Source: Bifidobacterium leontopitheci (GTDB lineage Bacteria > Actinomycetota > Actinomycetes > Actinomycetales > Bifidobacteriaceae). From it: a DNA stretch of 32,510 nt. The stretch is taken from positions 1-32,510 of the forward strand of contig NZ_WBVT01000033.1 in NCBI RefSeq assembly GCF_009193355.1, read 5' to 3'. The translations under genes were made by a program, and so were the position numbers. The stretch's first letter is position 1; each line of letters begins with the position of its first letter. The notes below the pieces were generated by a model, which worked only from the letters and a program-made list of their open reading frames with translations, was not told the DNA's origin and made no database searches. This document shows, one piece after another, positions 1-7,944 of this stretch.

Positions 1-54
1 CCCCGGCAAAAGGCCGGACCGGGGGACGGGTGAGACGCAGGCACATGACGCATG

Positions 55-123
55 TGTCAACCATGCCCCAGGACATACCGTCAACCATGCCCCGACACAT
101 GCGTCATTCATGCCCCGAGACAT
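55..123. repeat. Three short tandem repeats, GTCAACCATGCCCC type
   Basis: Three imperfect copies of a 21-22 bp unit lie at 55-76, 80-100 and 103-123. Each has GTCA, then a core CATGCCCC, and ends in a GACAT-like or ACACAT-like tail; the period is 23-25 bp. They lie beyond the end of the pst operon, in a 345-bp stretch with no convincing gene. I do not recognise the repeat family. They may be protein-binding sites belonging to a gene left of the window. Confidence 0.55.
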
Positions 124-127
124 TACA

Positions 128-192
128 CGCGTTCGGGACATCACGAATCAGCGAAAAAGCCTGTTTTGCACAATCGGGACGTCCCGAACGCG
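128..192. repeat. 12-bp perfect inverted repeat
   Basis: CGCGTTCGGGAC at 128-139 is exactly complementary to GTCCCGAACGCG at 181-192, with 41 bp between the arms. A further CGGGAC at 175-180 directly abuts the right arm and makes a local CGGGACGTCCCG palindrome. No gene could be supported in 1-345. The function is unknown; an operator or a weak terminator is possible. Confidence 0.5.
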
Positions 193-284
193 CGAAGTAG
201 GCGTTTGCGCACATTCGGGAGCATGCAACCCCGCAATGAGCTGCCGCACACTGCGCTTGTCTATGCAAACACCCCCACAAACGC

Positions 285-313
285 GGAAAGCCCCGCGCGG
301 GGCGGGGCTTTCC
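285..313 (-). terminator. Hairpin terminator after pstB
   Basis: A perfect 12-bp stem (GGAAAGCCCCGC at 285-296 with its complement at 302-313) and a 5-nt loop lies 33 bp downstream of the pstB stop codon. The T tract on the minus strand is weak, but strength and position fit the end of the pst operon. Confidence 0.7.
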
Positions 314-345
314 GAACACGCGAGACGGCACAGTCCGTCGCGCGA

Positions 346-1125
346 TCAGCCGAAACGACCGGAGATGTAGCGCTCGGCTTCGGCGTTCTGCGGGTTGTTG
401 AACATCGTGGTGGTGTCCGCGAAGTACTCGAGGTGTCCGGGCTCGCCGACGGCCTTCAGGTTGAAGAAGGCGGTGTAGTCGGCGATACGGGCGGCCTGCT
501 GCATGTTGTGCGTGACGATCACGATGGTGTAGTCGCCCTTGAGCTCGTTGATCAGGTCCTCGACGGCGAGCGTCGAGATCGGGTCAAGCGCGGAGCAGGG
601 CTCGTCCATGAGCAGCACCTGCGGGTGGACGGCCACCGCGCGGGCGATGCACAGACGCTGCTGCTGGCCACCGGACAGGCCGATGCCCGGGTTGTCGAGA
701 CGGTCCTTGACCTCGTCCCACAGGTTGGCGCCCTTGAGCGCCCACTCGACGAGATCGTCGGCGTCCGACTTGGAGATGCGGCGGTTGTTCAGCCGCACGC
801 CGGCGAGCACGTTCTCACGAATCGACATCGTGGGGAACGGGTTCGGGCGCTGGAACACCATGCCGACGTCGCGGCGCACGGCCACGGGGTCGACGTCCTT
901 GGCGTACAGGTTCTTGCCTTCGAGCTCGACCTCGCCCTTGACGTGGGCGCCGGGGATGATCTCGTGCATGCGGTCCAGCGTGCGCAGCACAGTGGACTTG
1001 CCGCAACCGGAGGGGCCGATGAACGCGGTGACCTTGTTGGGTTCGATGTTGATATTGACATCCTCCACGGCCAGGAAGTCGCCGTAGTAGATGTTCAGAT
1101 GCTTGACATCAATGCGTTGTCCCAT
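346..1125 (-). CDS. pstB: Phosphate ABC transporter ATP-binding protein PstB
   Basis: This is the cytoplasmic ATPase that drives high-affinity phosphate import through PstC and PstA. The 259-residue length is normal for PstB. The Walker A motif GPSGCGKS lies near residues 36-43, followed by the Q-loop region, the ABC signature LSGGQQQR, the Walker B stretch VLLMDEP and the switch histidine in IVTHN. The start is the ATG at 1125, with AAGGAAA upstream on the minus strand. It is the last gene of pstS-pstC-pstA-pstB, 36 bp after pstA, and a strong hairpin follows. No phoU follows it, although phoU ends the operon in many bacteria. Confidence 0.97.
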   Translation of the reverse strand: MGQRIDVKHLNIYYGDFLAVEDVNINIEPNKVTAFIGPSGCGKSTVLRTLDRMHEIIPGAHVKGEVELEGKNLYAKDVDPVAVRRDVGMVFQRPNPFPTMSIRENVLAGVRLNNRRISKSDADDLVEWALKGANLWDEVKDRLDNPGIGLSGGQQQRLCIARAVAVHPQVLLMDEPCSALDPISTLAVEDLINELKGDYTIVIVTHNMQQAARIADYTAFFNLKAVGEPGHLEYFADTTTMFNNPQNAEAERYISGRFG

Positions 1126-1161
1126 GTGAGTTTCCTTTTACTGTTGTGGTCGTTCTCGACA

Positions 1162-2202
1162 TTACCGGTCGGACTTCACGGCGAAGACCCTCGCCACGAT
1201 GCGGCCGATGAGGTTGAGCACGAGAACGATGATGATCAGCACGAGGGCGGCGGCCCACGAGCGTTCCATCGGGATGGTGTCCACGCAGCCGTCCATGCCG
1301 GGACGGCAGGTGACGCGCAGGATGTACTGCTGGTAGACGTACACCGGCAGGGTGGTCATTTCACCGCTGAACAGGTTGACGTTGGTGAACGTCGCGTAGC
1401 CAGCGGTCATGAGCAGAGGCGCGGTCTCGCCGATGACTCGTGCGATGGCCAGGATGACGCCGGAGACGATGCCCGGCAACGCGGTGCGCAGGACGATCTT
1501 GGTGATCGTGCGCTGCTTGGAGACGCCGAGCGCGTAGGAGGCCTCGCGAAGGTCGTGAGGCACGATCTTCAGCATCTCCTCGCTGGTCTTGACGACGGTC
1601 GGGATCATGAGCAGCGAAAGAGCGACGGAGCCTTCGAAGCCGTTGATGGTGCCGGGGCCGCCGATGATGGCGAACATCGAGTAGGCGAACAGGCCGGCGA
1701 CGATGGACGGGATGCCGCTCATGACGTCGACGAGCAGGCTGATCGACTTGGCGAACTTGTTGCCGCGGGCCGCGTACTCGACGAGGTAGACCGCGCACAT
1801 CAGGCCGATCGGCACGGAGATGACCATGGCGCCGAGCGTGATCTCCAGCGTGCCGATGATGGCGTGGAGCACGCCGCCGTAGCCGCCGGACGGGGTCGGC
1901 ATGCCGCCGATCACGCCGGTCATGTTGAACGACAGGAAGTTGAGGTTCAGACGCTTGACGCCTTCGGCGATGGAGCTCCACAGCACGGAGACCAGCGGGA
2001 CGCAGGCGATGACGAACGCGAGGACGATCAGGCCCTTCATGAATCCGTCGGTGCGCTTGCGGGCGGCCGCGTAGGAGCGGCTCGTCTTGAACCGGTCGAA
2101 GTCGATGACAGGCAGCTGCTTGTCCTTCTTCTTGGCCGGGGCCTTCTTGACGGCGGTGGCGTCGACGCTGATGGTGTTCTTGTTTTCGTTTTCCTCAGTC
2201 AT
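1162..2202 (-). CDS. pstA: Phosphate ABC transporter permease PstA
   Basis: This is one of the two membrane subunits of the phosphate importer. It is 346 residues from the ATG at 2202. A Lys/Glu-rich cytoplasmic N-terminus of about 65 residues, longer than in E. coli PstA, precedes the first membrane helix (GLIVLAFVIACVPLV). The permease domain carries the EAA-loop region (LREASYALGVSKQRTI). The pstC stop and the pstA start overlap as TGATG, which implies translational coupling. A GTG one codon further upstream (2205) is an alternative start. Confidence 0.95.
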   Translation of the reverse strand: MTEENENKNTISVDATAVKKAPAKKKDKQLPVIDFDRFKTSRSYAAARKRTDGFMKGLIVLAFVIACVPLVSVLWSSIAEGVKRLNLNFLSFNMTGVIGGMPTPSGGYGGVLHAIIGTLEITLGAMVISVPIGLMCAVYLVEYAARGNKFAKSISLLVDVMSGIPSIVAGLFAYSMFAIIGGPGTINGFEGSVALSLLMIPTVVKTSEEMLKIVPHDLREASYALGVSKQRTITKIVLRTALPGIVSGVILAIARVIGETAPLLMTAGYATFTNVNLFSGEMTTLPVYVYQQYILRVTCRPGMDGCVDTIPMERSWAAALVLIIIVLVLNLIGRIVARVFAVKSDR

Positions 2203-3164
2203 CACACGTTCGCTTTCTCGGTGATCTTACGGGCGACGAAGTTGACCAGGAACGTGATCACGAACAGCACAAGACCGGTTCCGATCAGGATCGGCACGCC
2301 GTACTGCTGGTCGGCTTCAGGGTACTGCGCGGCGATGTTCGCGGCGATGGTCATGTTCTGCGAGGCCTGCAGCAGCTTGAAGGAGTACAGGTAGCCCGGG
2401 GAGAGGATCATCAACACGGCCATGGTCTCGCCGAGTGCACGGCCGAGGCCCAGCATGGAGGCGGAGATGATGCCGGACTTGCCGAACGGCAGCACGGCCA
2501 GCTTGATCATCTCCCACTTGGTGGCACCCAGGCCGATGGCGGCCTCCTGCTGCAGGCGCGGGGTCTGCATGAAGATGTCGCGGGACACGGAGGTGATGAT
2601 CGGCAGGATCATGACGGCAAGCACCACGGCGACGGTCGCGACGGTACGCGACGGGTCGGCGGCCGGGCCTTGGAAGATGTACGTCCAGCCCAGGTACTTG
2701 GCCACCCAGTTCCAGAACGGTCCGATGGCGGGCACCAGCACGAGGCCGCCCCACAGACCGTAGATGACGGACGGGATGGCGGCGAGGAGGTCGACCACGT
2801 AGCTCAGACCGGTGGCGAGCTTCTTCGGCGCGTAGTGGGAGATGAACAGCGCGATGCCGATGGACACGAAGAACGCGAGAATCAGCGACAGCAGCGAGAC
2901 GAGCACCGTACCGAACGCGAGCGGGCCGACGTACTGCCAGAAGTTATGCGCTGCGGGAATGAACGATTCGATCTGCGCGGTGACCTTCGACTGGTCGCCG
3001 CCGATGAGCGGCCACGCCTGGAACAGCAGGAACAGAAACACTGCGGCGAGCGTGACGAGAATGAGGGTGCCGGCGGCGTAGGCGATCGTCTTGAAGACGA
3101 CATCGCCGGTCTTGCCAGTGTTCTTGGGACTGGACAAGTCCGCCGTTTTTTCTTGCGAACTCAC
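2202..3164 (-). CDS. pstC: Phosphate ABC transporter permease PstC
   Basis: This is the second membrane subunit of the phosphate importer. I place the start at the GTG at 3164 because AAGGAGA lies just upstream on the minus strand; a longer in-frame reading to 3197 has no such site. The protein is then about 320 residues. It has an N-terminal helix near residues 30-52, further hydrophobic helices, and the EAA-like loop QEAAIGLGATKWEMIKL typical of PstC. It overlaps pstA at its stop codon and follows pstS by 133 bp; that gap contains a hairpin that probably lowers its expression relative to pstS. Confidence 0.95.
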   Translation of the reverse strand: MSSQEKTADLSSPKNTGKTGDVVFKTIAYAAGTLILVTLAAVFLFLLFQAWPLIGGDQSKVTAQIESFIPAAHNFWQYVGPLAFGTVLVSLLSLILAFFVSIGIALFISHYAPKKLATGLSYVVDLLAAIPSVIYGLWGGLVLVPAIGPFWNWVAKYLGWTYIFQGPAADPSRTVATVAVVLAVMILPIITSVSRDIFMQTPRLQQEAAIGLGATKWEMIKLAVLPFGKSGIISASMLGLGRALGETMAVLMILSPGYLYSFKLLQASQNMTIAANIAAQYPEADQQYGVPILIGTGLVLFVITFLVNFVARKITEKANV

Positions 3165-3216
3165 AGGTTCTCCTTCATGTGCACGATGGAATGACAATCC
3201 ACCTGAACCCGAGGAA

Positions 3217-3247
3217 GCCGCAACCGCGCTCTAACAGCGGCTGCGGC
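3217..3247 (-). terminator. Intercistronic hairpin between pstS and pstC
   Basis: Arms at 3217-3227 and 3237-3247 pair over 11 bp on the minus-strand RNA (one G-U pair) around a 9-nt loop. There is no clear T tract. In pst operons the binding protein is needed in excess over the permeases, so partial termination or protection of the pstS mRNA 3' end is the likely role. That role is inferred from position and structure only. Confidence 0.6.
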
Positions 3248-3297
3248 GTTCCACGGCGGTGATGAGCTAGGTGCTCAGCCTATACGAGGCCGACCAA

Positions 3298-4422
3298 TCA
3301 CTTGGTCTTGATAGCCTCGATGGACTTCTGCACCTTCTCGTAGATGTTCTTCGGCAGCGGGGCGGAGCCGGCGGCGGAAGAAGCGGTCTGCTGGCCTTCG
3401 TCGCTGGTCACGTAGGTGAGCCAGGACTTGACGAACTTGGCGGTGTTGGCGTCCTTGTAGGCGGGGCAGGCGATGTCGTAGGAGACCAGGACGATCGGGT
3501 AGGCGCCCTCGGCGGTGGTCTCGTGGTTGATCTTCACGACCACGCGGTTGTCGCCCTTGACGGAATCGTCAAGCTGGGAGTCCTCGATCACCTTGGAGCC
3601 GGCCTCAGCGGAGATCTCGTTGTAGTTGTCGCCGACCTTGACGGCGACGGTGCCGAGCTTGCCGACAGCGGAGAAGTCGGCGTAGCCGATGGTGCCGTCG
3701 GCCTGGCTGACGGTGGAGACGACGCCGGAGGTCTTGGCGGCACCCTGGCCGACGTTGTTCGGCCAGTTCTCGGACAGGTCGTACGGCCACGCGTCAGGAG
3801 CGACGTCCTTGAAGTAGCTCACGAAGTTCTGGGTGGTGCCGGACTTGTCGGAACGGTGCACGACCTTGATGTCGGTGGACGGCAGGGTGAGGTCCTTGTT
3901 CTGGTCGGCGATGGCCGGATCGTTCCACTTGGTGATCTTGCCGTCGAAGATCTTGGCGATGGTCTCGGCGTCCAGGTTGATGTGCTTGCCCGCGTCGGAG
4001 ATGCCCTTCAGGTTGAAGACCACGGCGATCGGGGAGATGTAGACCGGCACGTCGAAGGCGGTGCCGGAGGTGCAGACGGCCTCGGACTTGGTGACCTCGT
4101 CATCGCCGAGGGCCTTGTCGGAGCCGGCCCACGCAGTGGCGCCGCTGAGGAAGGTGGTGACGCCCGCGCCGGAACCGGTCGGGTTGTAGGTGACCTTGGC
4201 GCCGGACTGGATGGAACGGTAGCCGTCGATCCAGGCGTCGACCGCAGCCTGCTGGGAGGAGGCGCCGGCACCGGCGAAGTTGCCGGAGATCTTCTCGGTC
4301 TCGGTGTTCTTGGAAGCGGAGTTGCTGCCAGCGCTGGTGTTGTCGCCACAGGCGGCGAGCGAGGCCAGCATCACGATGCCGGACACCGCCGCGACGGAAC
4401 GGATGAACAGATTCTTGCGCAT
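3298..4422 (-). CDS. pstS: Periplasmic-type phosphate-binding lipoprotein PstS
   Basis: This is the extracellular phosphate receptor of the Pst importer. The N-terminus is a lipoprotein signal peptide: positive MRKN, a hydrophobic run, and lipobox LAAC with the lipidated Cys at residue 25, so the protein is anchored on the outer face of the membrane. The mature part has the PBP-like fold with the phosphate-contact stretches GAGASSQQ, a TGSGAG segment near residue 80 and the HRSDKSGTTQNF segment. The length of 374 residues is normal. It is the first gene of the pst operon; a PHO-box-like repeat and a folded leader precede it, and the response regulator gene ends 236 bp upstream. Confidence 0.97.
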   Translation of the reverse strand: MRKNLFIRSVAAVSGIVMLASLAACGDNTSAGSNSASKNTETEKISGNFAGAGASSQQAAVDAWIDGYRSIQSGAKVTYNPTGSGAGVTTFLSGATAWAGSDKALGDDEVTKSEAVCTSGTAFDVPVYISPIAVVFNLKGISDAGKHINLDAETIAKIFDGKITKWNDPAIADQNKDLTLPSTDIKVVHRSDKSGTTQNFVSYFKDVAPDAWPYDLSENWPNNVGQGAAKTSGVVSTVSQADGTIGYADFSAVGKLGTVAVKVGDNYNEISAEAGSKVIEDSQLDDSVKGDNRVVVKINHETTAEGAYPIVLVSYDIACPAYKDANTAKFVKSWLTYVTSDEGQQTASSAAGSAPLPKNIYEKVQKSIEAIKTK

Positions 4423-4436
4423 GTTTTCCCTCTATC

Positions 4437-4481
4437 AACTGTCATAGCGGCTGTGGGAGCCGCCTTCTTTGCATGACAGTT
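4437..4481 (-). promoter_or_regulatory. Structured pstS mRNA leader
   Basis: AACTGTCAT (4437-4445) and its exact complement (4473-4481) enclose a second stem, GCGGCT (4447-4452) with AGCCGC (4458-4463). The nested structure ends about 14 nt before the pstS ATG and would sit directly before the ribosome binding site AGAGGG. It could stabilise the mRNA, act as an operator in DNA form, or gate translation. Confidence 0.5.
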
Positions 4482-4521
4482 ACAAGCCTATGGGCATTTC
4501 GAGGGGGTGAGAGCCGAATTC

Positions 4522-4539
4522 GGTGAACAGAAGATGAAT
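4522..4539 (-). promoter_or_regulatory. PHO-box-like direct repeats upstream of pstS
   Basis: Read on the minus strand, ATTCATC (4533-4539) is followed 11 bp later by GTTCACC (4522-4528). This matches the 11-bp direct-repeat units of actinobacterial PhoP boxes, whose consensus is GTTCACC. The site is about 100 bp upstream of the pstS start and next to the gene for a PhoP/RegX3-like regulator, so phosphate-starvation activation is the natural reading. Confidence 0.6.
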
Positions 4540-4658
4540 AGTTGCTAATCCGGCGCTACGTATTTTCAGGGGCGAAAACTACGTGCACGGCGGCGCGGCT
4601 CAGTACGGTCGCGCCGCGGTCAGGCGACGGCCGTCCGCCGACCGCCGCCTGACGCCGT

Positions 4659-5363
4659 TCACTGCGCCGGGTTGTCGATCTTGTAGCCGAGGCCGCGCAC
4701 GGTGGTCAGGTACCGGGGGTGCGCCGGGTCGACCTCGATCTTGGAGCGCACGCGCTTGACGTGCACGTCGAGCGTCTTGGTGTCGCCCACGTAATCGGAC
4801 CCCCAGATGCGGTCGATGAGCTGGTGGCGGGTCATCACGCGCCCCTTGTTCTGCATGAGGTATTCGAGCAGCTCGAACTCCTTGAGCGGGAAGAACACGT
4901 TCTCGCCGCGCACGGTCACCTGATGCTGGCCGACCTGCATGGAGATGTCGCCGCACACCAGCGGAATGTCGTCCTCCACGGGGCCGTTGGACTCGGAGGA
5001 GCCCTGGTTGCGGCGCAGCACGGCGCGGATGCGCGCCAGCAGCTCGCGGAACGAGTACGGCTTGGTCACATAGTCGTCGGCGCCGATCTCGAGGCCGACG
5101 ACCTTATCGATCTCGGCGCTCTTGGCGGTGAGCATGATGATCGGCACGCGGCTCTGCTCACAGATGCGCCGGCACAGGGCCGTGCCGTCGATGCCGGGGA
5201 GCATGAGGTCGAGCAGCACCAGGTCGATGCCGCCTTTGGTGAACAGCTCCAGACCCTCCTCGCCGCTCGCGGCGGCCGATACGTCATAGCCTTCCCGTGT
5301 CAGCTGGTAGACCAATGGCTCCCTGTAGGACTCCTCGTCCTCCACGATGAGAATGCGCGTCAT
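4659..5363 (-). CDS. phoP: OmpR-family response regulator (PhoP/RegX3-like)
   Basis: This is a DNA-binding response regulator, probably controlling the adjacent pst operon on phosphate limitation. The receiver domain (residues 1-118) has the acidic pair ED at 8-9, the phospho-acceptor Asp52 in VLLDLMLPG, and Lys in TKPYSF. A winged-helix domain (about 135-232) follows, with typical KEFELLEYLMQNKGRVMTR and RVRSKIE segments. I chose the ATG at 5363 because GGAAGG lies 5 nt before it; a GTG two codons upstream is in frame. It lies 191 bp downstream of the kinase gene, the senX3-regX3 gene order. The gap between them has a GTTCACGTTCAC doublet at 5514-5525 but no gene. Confidence 0.93.
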   Translation of the reverse strand: MTRILIVEDEESYREPLVYQLTREGYDVSAAASGEEGLELFTKGGIDLVLLDLMLPGIDGTALCRRICEQSRVPIIMLTAKSAEIDKVVGLEIGADDYVTKPYSFRELLARIRAVLRRNQGSSESNGPVEDDIPLVCGDISMQVGQHQVTVRGENVFFPLKEFELLEYLMQNKGRVMTRHQLIDRIWGSDYVGDTKTLDVHVKRVRSKIEVDPAHPRYLTTVRGLGYKIDNPAQ

Positions 5364-5554
5364 GTTCACCTTCCACTCATACGCCGTTCAATGTCGATAC
5401 CATCCACCATGGTAGCGTGCCTGACGGGCTACGTTGCGCAGCCCTGAGTACTACGTTGTTTTTCGCCGGCCTTGTTCTGCGCCATCGCGCCGTTTCGGCC
5501 TGAAAAACAGGTTGTTCACGTTCACTGCGACGTCGTTGCCGCATCGGTGGCGGC

Positions 5555-6979
5555 TCAGGCGGACGCCTCGCCGTCCTGCTCGCCGTCCTGCTCGGGCGCG
5601 GTGGGCAGCTCGATGGTGAACGTGGACCCCTCCCCCTCGCGCGACCATACGGATATCGTGCCGCCGCACTCCTGCACGCAGTGCTTGGTGATGGCCAGGC
5701 CCAGGCCCGAGCCGCCGGTGGCCCGCGAGCGCGCGGGGTCGACGCGGTAGAACCGTTCGAACACGCGGTCAAGCGAGGCCGCGGGGATGCCGATGCCCTG
5801 GTCGATCACTCGGATCGTCACCGACTTGCCGTCGGCGCTCACGGTCACGCTCACCACCACGGTCGTATGCTCGGGCGAGTAGCGGATGGCGTTCTCCACC
5901 AGATTCTTCACCGCGCTGGTGATGGTCTCGCGGTCGGCCATGATGAACACGTCCGGCGGCTCCACGCAGATCGTGGCCTCGTCGTCCGGTTCGGCGTCGC
6001 CGACCGCCGCCGCGGCGCGCGACTCGGCCGCCTCCTGCTCGGCCTGCCGGGCCACCTCGTGGCCGCGCAGGGACAGGCGGATGGCGATGTGCTTGCTGTC
6101 GGCCTGCACGATGTTCTCGCTGACGGCCTCGCGCACCACGGACATCACCGAGATGCGCTGCGCGTCGAGCATGGCGCTGGAGCTTTGCGCGCGCTGCAGT
6201 TCGATGAGGTGCTTGACGAGTTCGGTCAGGCGCGCCGACTCCTTGGTGATGCGTCCGGCGAAGTATTTGACCGCTTTCGGGTCGTCGGCTGCGTCGGAAA
6301 CGGTTTCGGCGAGCAGCGAGATCGCGCCGGCGGGCGTCTTCAGCTCGTGCGAGACGTTGGTGACGAAGTCGCGGCGCATCGTCTCGAACCGCCGCTGTTC
6401 GGTCACGTCGTTGATGAACACCGCGTACAGGCCGTCGCAGATCCGGCCGACGCGCACGCGGAGATAACTGTCGGAGGGCGCCGGCTTGCCTGCGGTCACG
6501 CCGCGGCCGGAGATCGCGTTCGACATGCGTGTGAGGTCCAGCGAGACGCGCACCTCGCGTTCGCGCACGGGCGAGACGGCGTTCCCGTCGGCGTCATATC
6601 CGGCGACGTCGGATCCGGCACTGTCGGCACCGTCAACGTTACCGTCGTGCGCCGCGACGACATGCAGGATGTCGAGCAGCTCGTCCTTGACGATGCGGCC
6701 GTTCTCGATGATGTCCACGTTGGCCGGACTATGGCTGGCGCAACGCACCGAACCGCTGGCGTCGCACACGATCACCTCGTCGGGCATGACGTCGATCAGC
6801 CCCTGCTCCGCCTCGCGGGCGTTCACGCCCGGGCCGAACAGCGATTGCGGATCACGCCCCTGCGCCATGTCCCGGTCGCGGTCGCCGGATTCACGACCCA
6901 GCGCATACGCCTTCACTGAGGCCACGACCAGCACCACCAGCGCCGCCACTACCGTCAGCGCGATCTGCAACCATGCCAT
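5555..6979 (-). CDS. phoR: Sensor histidine kinase (PhoR/SenX3-like)
   Basis: This is the membrane-bound kinase partner of the downstream response regulator. It has a single N-terminal transmembrane helix (about residues 5-25) and almost no extracytoplasmic part, as in SenX3. A PAS-like region (about 60-195) follows, interrupted by an Asp/Gly/Ala-rich stretch at about 110-135. The HisKA domain carries the phospho-acceptor His211 in VSHELKTP. The HATPase domain has the N box (NLVENAIRYSPEH), DQGIGIP and GSGLGLAI. The length of 474 residues is normal. The lack of a sizeable external domain suggests it senses through the Pst transporter rather than phosphate directly; that is inference from the family. 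Confidence 0.93.
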   Translation of the reverse strand: MAWLQIALTVVAALVVLVVASVKAYALGRESGDRDRDMAQGRDPQSLFGPGVNAREAEQGLIDVMPDEVIVCDASGSVRCASHSPANVDIIENGRIVKDELLDILHVVAAHDGNVDGADSAGSDVAGYDADGNAVSPVREREVRVSLDLTRMSNAISGRGVTAGKPAPSDSYLRVRVGRICDGLYAVFINDVTEQRRFETMRRDFVTNVSHELKTPAGAISLLAETVSDAADDPKAVKYFAGRITKESARLTELVKHLIELQRAQSSSAMLDAQRISVMSVVREAVSENIVQADSKHIAIRLSLRGHEVARQAEQEAAESRAAAAVGDAEPDDEATICVEPPDVFIMADRETITSAVKNLVENAIRYSPEHTTVVVSVTVSADGKSVTIRVIDQGIGIPAASLDRVFERFYRVDPARSRATGGSGLGLAITKHCVQECGGTISVWSREGEGSTFTIELPTAPEQDGEQDGEASA

Positions 6980-7097
6980 CGGCCCTGTTCCGCCTTCCCC
7001 TGTGTCCCGCCCATGGTCCCATCCATGACGTCCGATGGTTTCAGCGTAGCGTCATCCCTGCCGTATGCCGGTCGCCGACTACGTAAGTTTTCCAGCT

Positions 7098-7116
7098 GTT
7101 CACGTTGCCGTTCACC
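7098..7116. promoter_or_regulatory. Possible PHO box before the kinase gene
   Basis: Plus-strand GTTCACG (7098-7104) and GTTCACC (7110-7116) resemble the PHO-box unit, but their starts are 12 bp apart rather than 11. The site lies about 120 bp upstream of the sensor kinase start. Autoregulation of the two-component genes is plausible but weakly supported. Confidence 0.35.
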
Positions 7117-7131
7117 TCACGTCAGATTATC

Positions 7132-7168
7132 GCGGCCGACGGCGCTGCAGGCCGCCGCGGACGGCCGC
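7132..7168 (-). terminator. GC-rich hairpin after the nucleosidase gene
   Basis: GCGGCCG (7132-7138) pairs perfectly with CGGCCGC (7162-7168), and further G/C pairing is possible inside the loop. It directly follows the mtnN stop codon on the minus strand. There is no T tract, so it is at best a weak or factor-assisted terminator. Confidence 0.4.
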
Positions 7169-7176
7169 ACTAACGC

Positions 7177-7884
7177 CTACATGCGGCGCAGGATGCCGAC
7201 GACCACGCGGGCCGCCGTATCCGCATAACGTGAGATGTCGAAGGTCCTGAACTCCTCGTAGTCGGTGTCGGCGTCGTCGCTCAGCGCGCGGATGACGAGC
7301 ACAGGTACGTCGTTGCGCGCGGCCACGTGCGCGACCGCCGCACCTTCCATCTCGACGGCGTCGGCGCCGGTGTCGTGGATGACTCGCGCCGTCTGCTCGG
7401 GCGTGTCGACGAAGTAGTTGCCGGAGGCGATGATGCCGGTGATGTGCGTGACGCCGGCTTCGGCGAGCGCCTGGTCGGCGAGCGCGAGCAGCCGGTCGTC
7501 GGAGTGGAACTCCTCGACAGGCTGGTCGGCGGTGCCGGGCTTCCACTGGCCGACGAGGCGCATGTCGGTGTCGAGGTAGCGCAGCGTGCCGCCGAGCACC
7601 ACGTCGTCGATGTGCAGGTTGCGGTTGAGGTTGCCGGCGATGCCGGAGAAGATCACCGCGTCCGGCCGGTAGGCGTCGATGAGGTGCTGCGTGGTGGCGG
7701 CCGCGTTGACGAGGCCCATGCCGCCGACCGTCGCGGCGACGTGGACGGTCTCGCCCGCCTTGGTGGTGATGGTGCCGCGCGTGACGTCGAGGGAGGCCGC
7801 GGTGTCGTGGCTCACGGCATCGAGGGATTTCGCGATGAGCGCGACTTCTTCGTCAAGTGCGCCGATGATGGCGATGGTGGTCAT
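7177..7884 (-). CDS. mtnN: 5'-methylthioadenosine/S-adenosylhomocysteine nucleosidase
   Basis: This enzyme hydrolyses MTA and SAH to adenine and the thioribose or ribosyl-homocysteine product, in methionine salvage and the activated methyl cycle. The protein (235 residues, normal length) starts with the family's IIGALDEEVALI segment. The nucleoside-binding VEMEGAAVAHVA motif and the catalytic-Asp segment SDDAD near residue 205 are present. The start is the ATG at 7884 with AAAGGA 7 nt upstream. It lies 60 bp downstream of a DAHP synthase gene on the same strand and may be cotranscribed with it. Confidence 0.93.
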   Translation of the reverse strand: MTTIAIIGALDEEVALIAKSLDAVSHDTAASLDVTRGTITTKAGETVHVAATVGGMGLVNAAATTQHLIDAYRPDAVIFSGIAGNLNRNLHIDDVVLGGTLRYLDTDMRLVGQWKPGTADQPVEEFHSDDRLLALADQALAEAGVTHITGIIASGNYFVDTPEQTARVIHDTGADAVEMEGAAVAHVAARNDVPVLVIRALSDDADTDYEEFRTFDISRYADTAARVVVGILRRM

Positions 7885-7944
7885 GATGGGTCCTTTCGTG
7901 AGGGTGCGTGGGTGGGTGGGTGCGGTGGCGTGCGCGCGGCTCGG

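Noticed and set aside
52..2394. A plus-strand open frame of 780 codons
   Set aside because: It runs antisense to pstB and pstA and has no recognisable domain.
3271..4476. A plus-strand open frame of 401 codons
   Set aside because: It is the antisense shadow of pstS.
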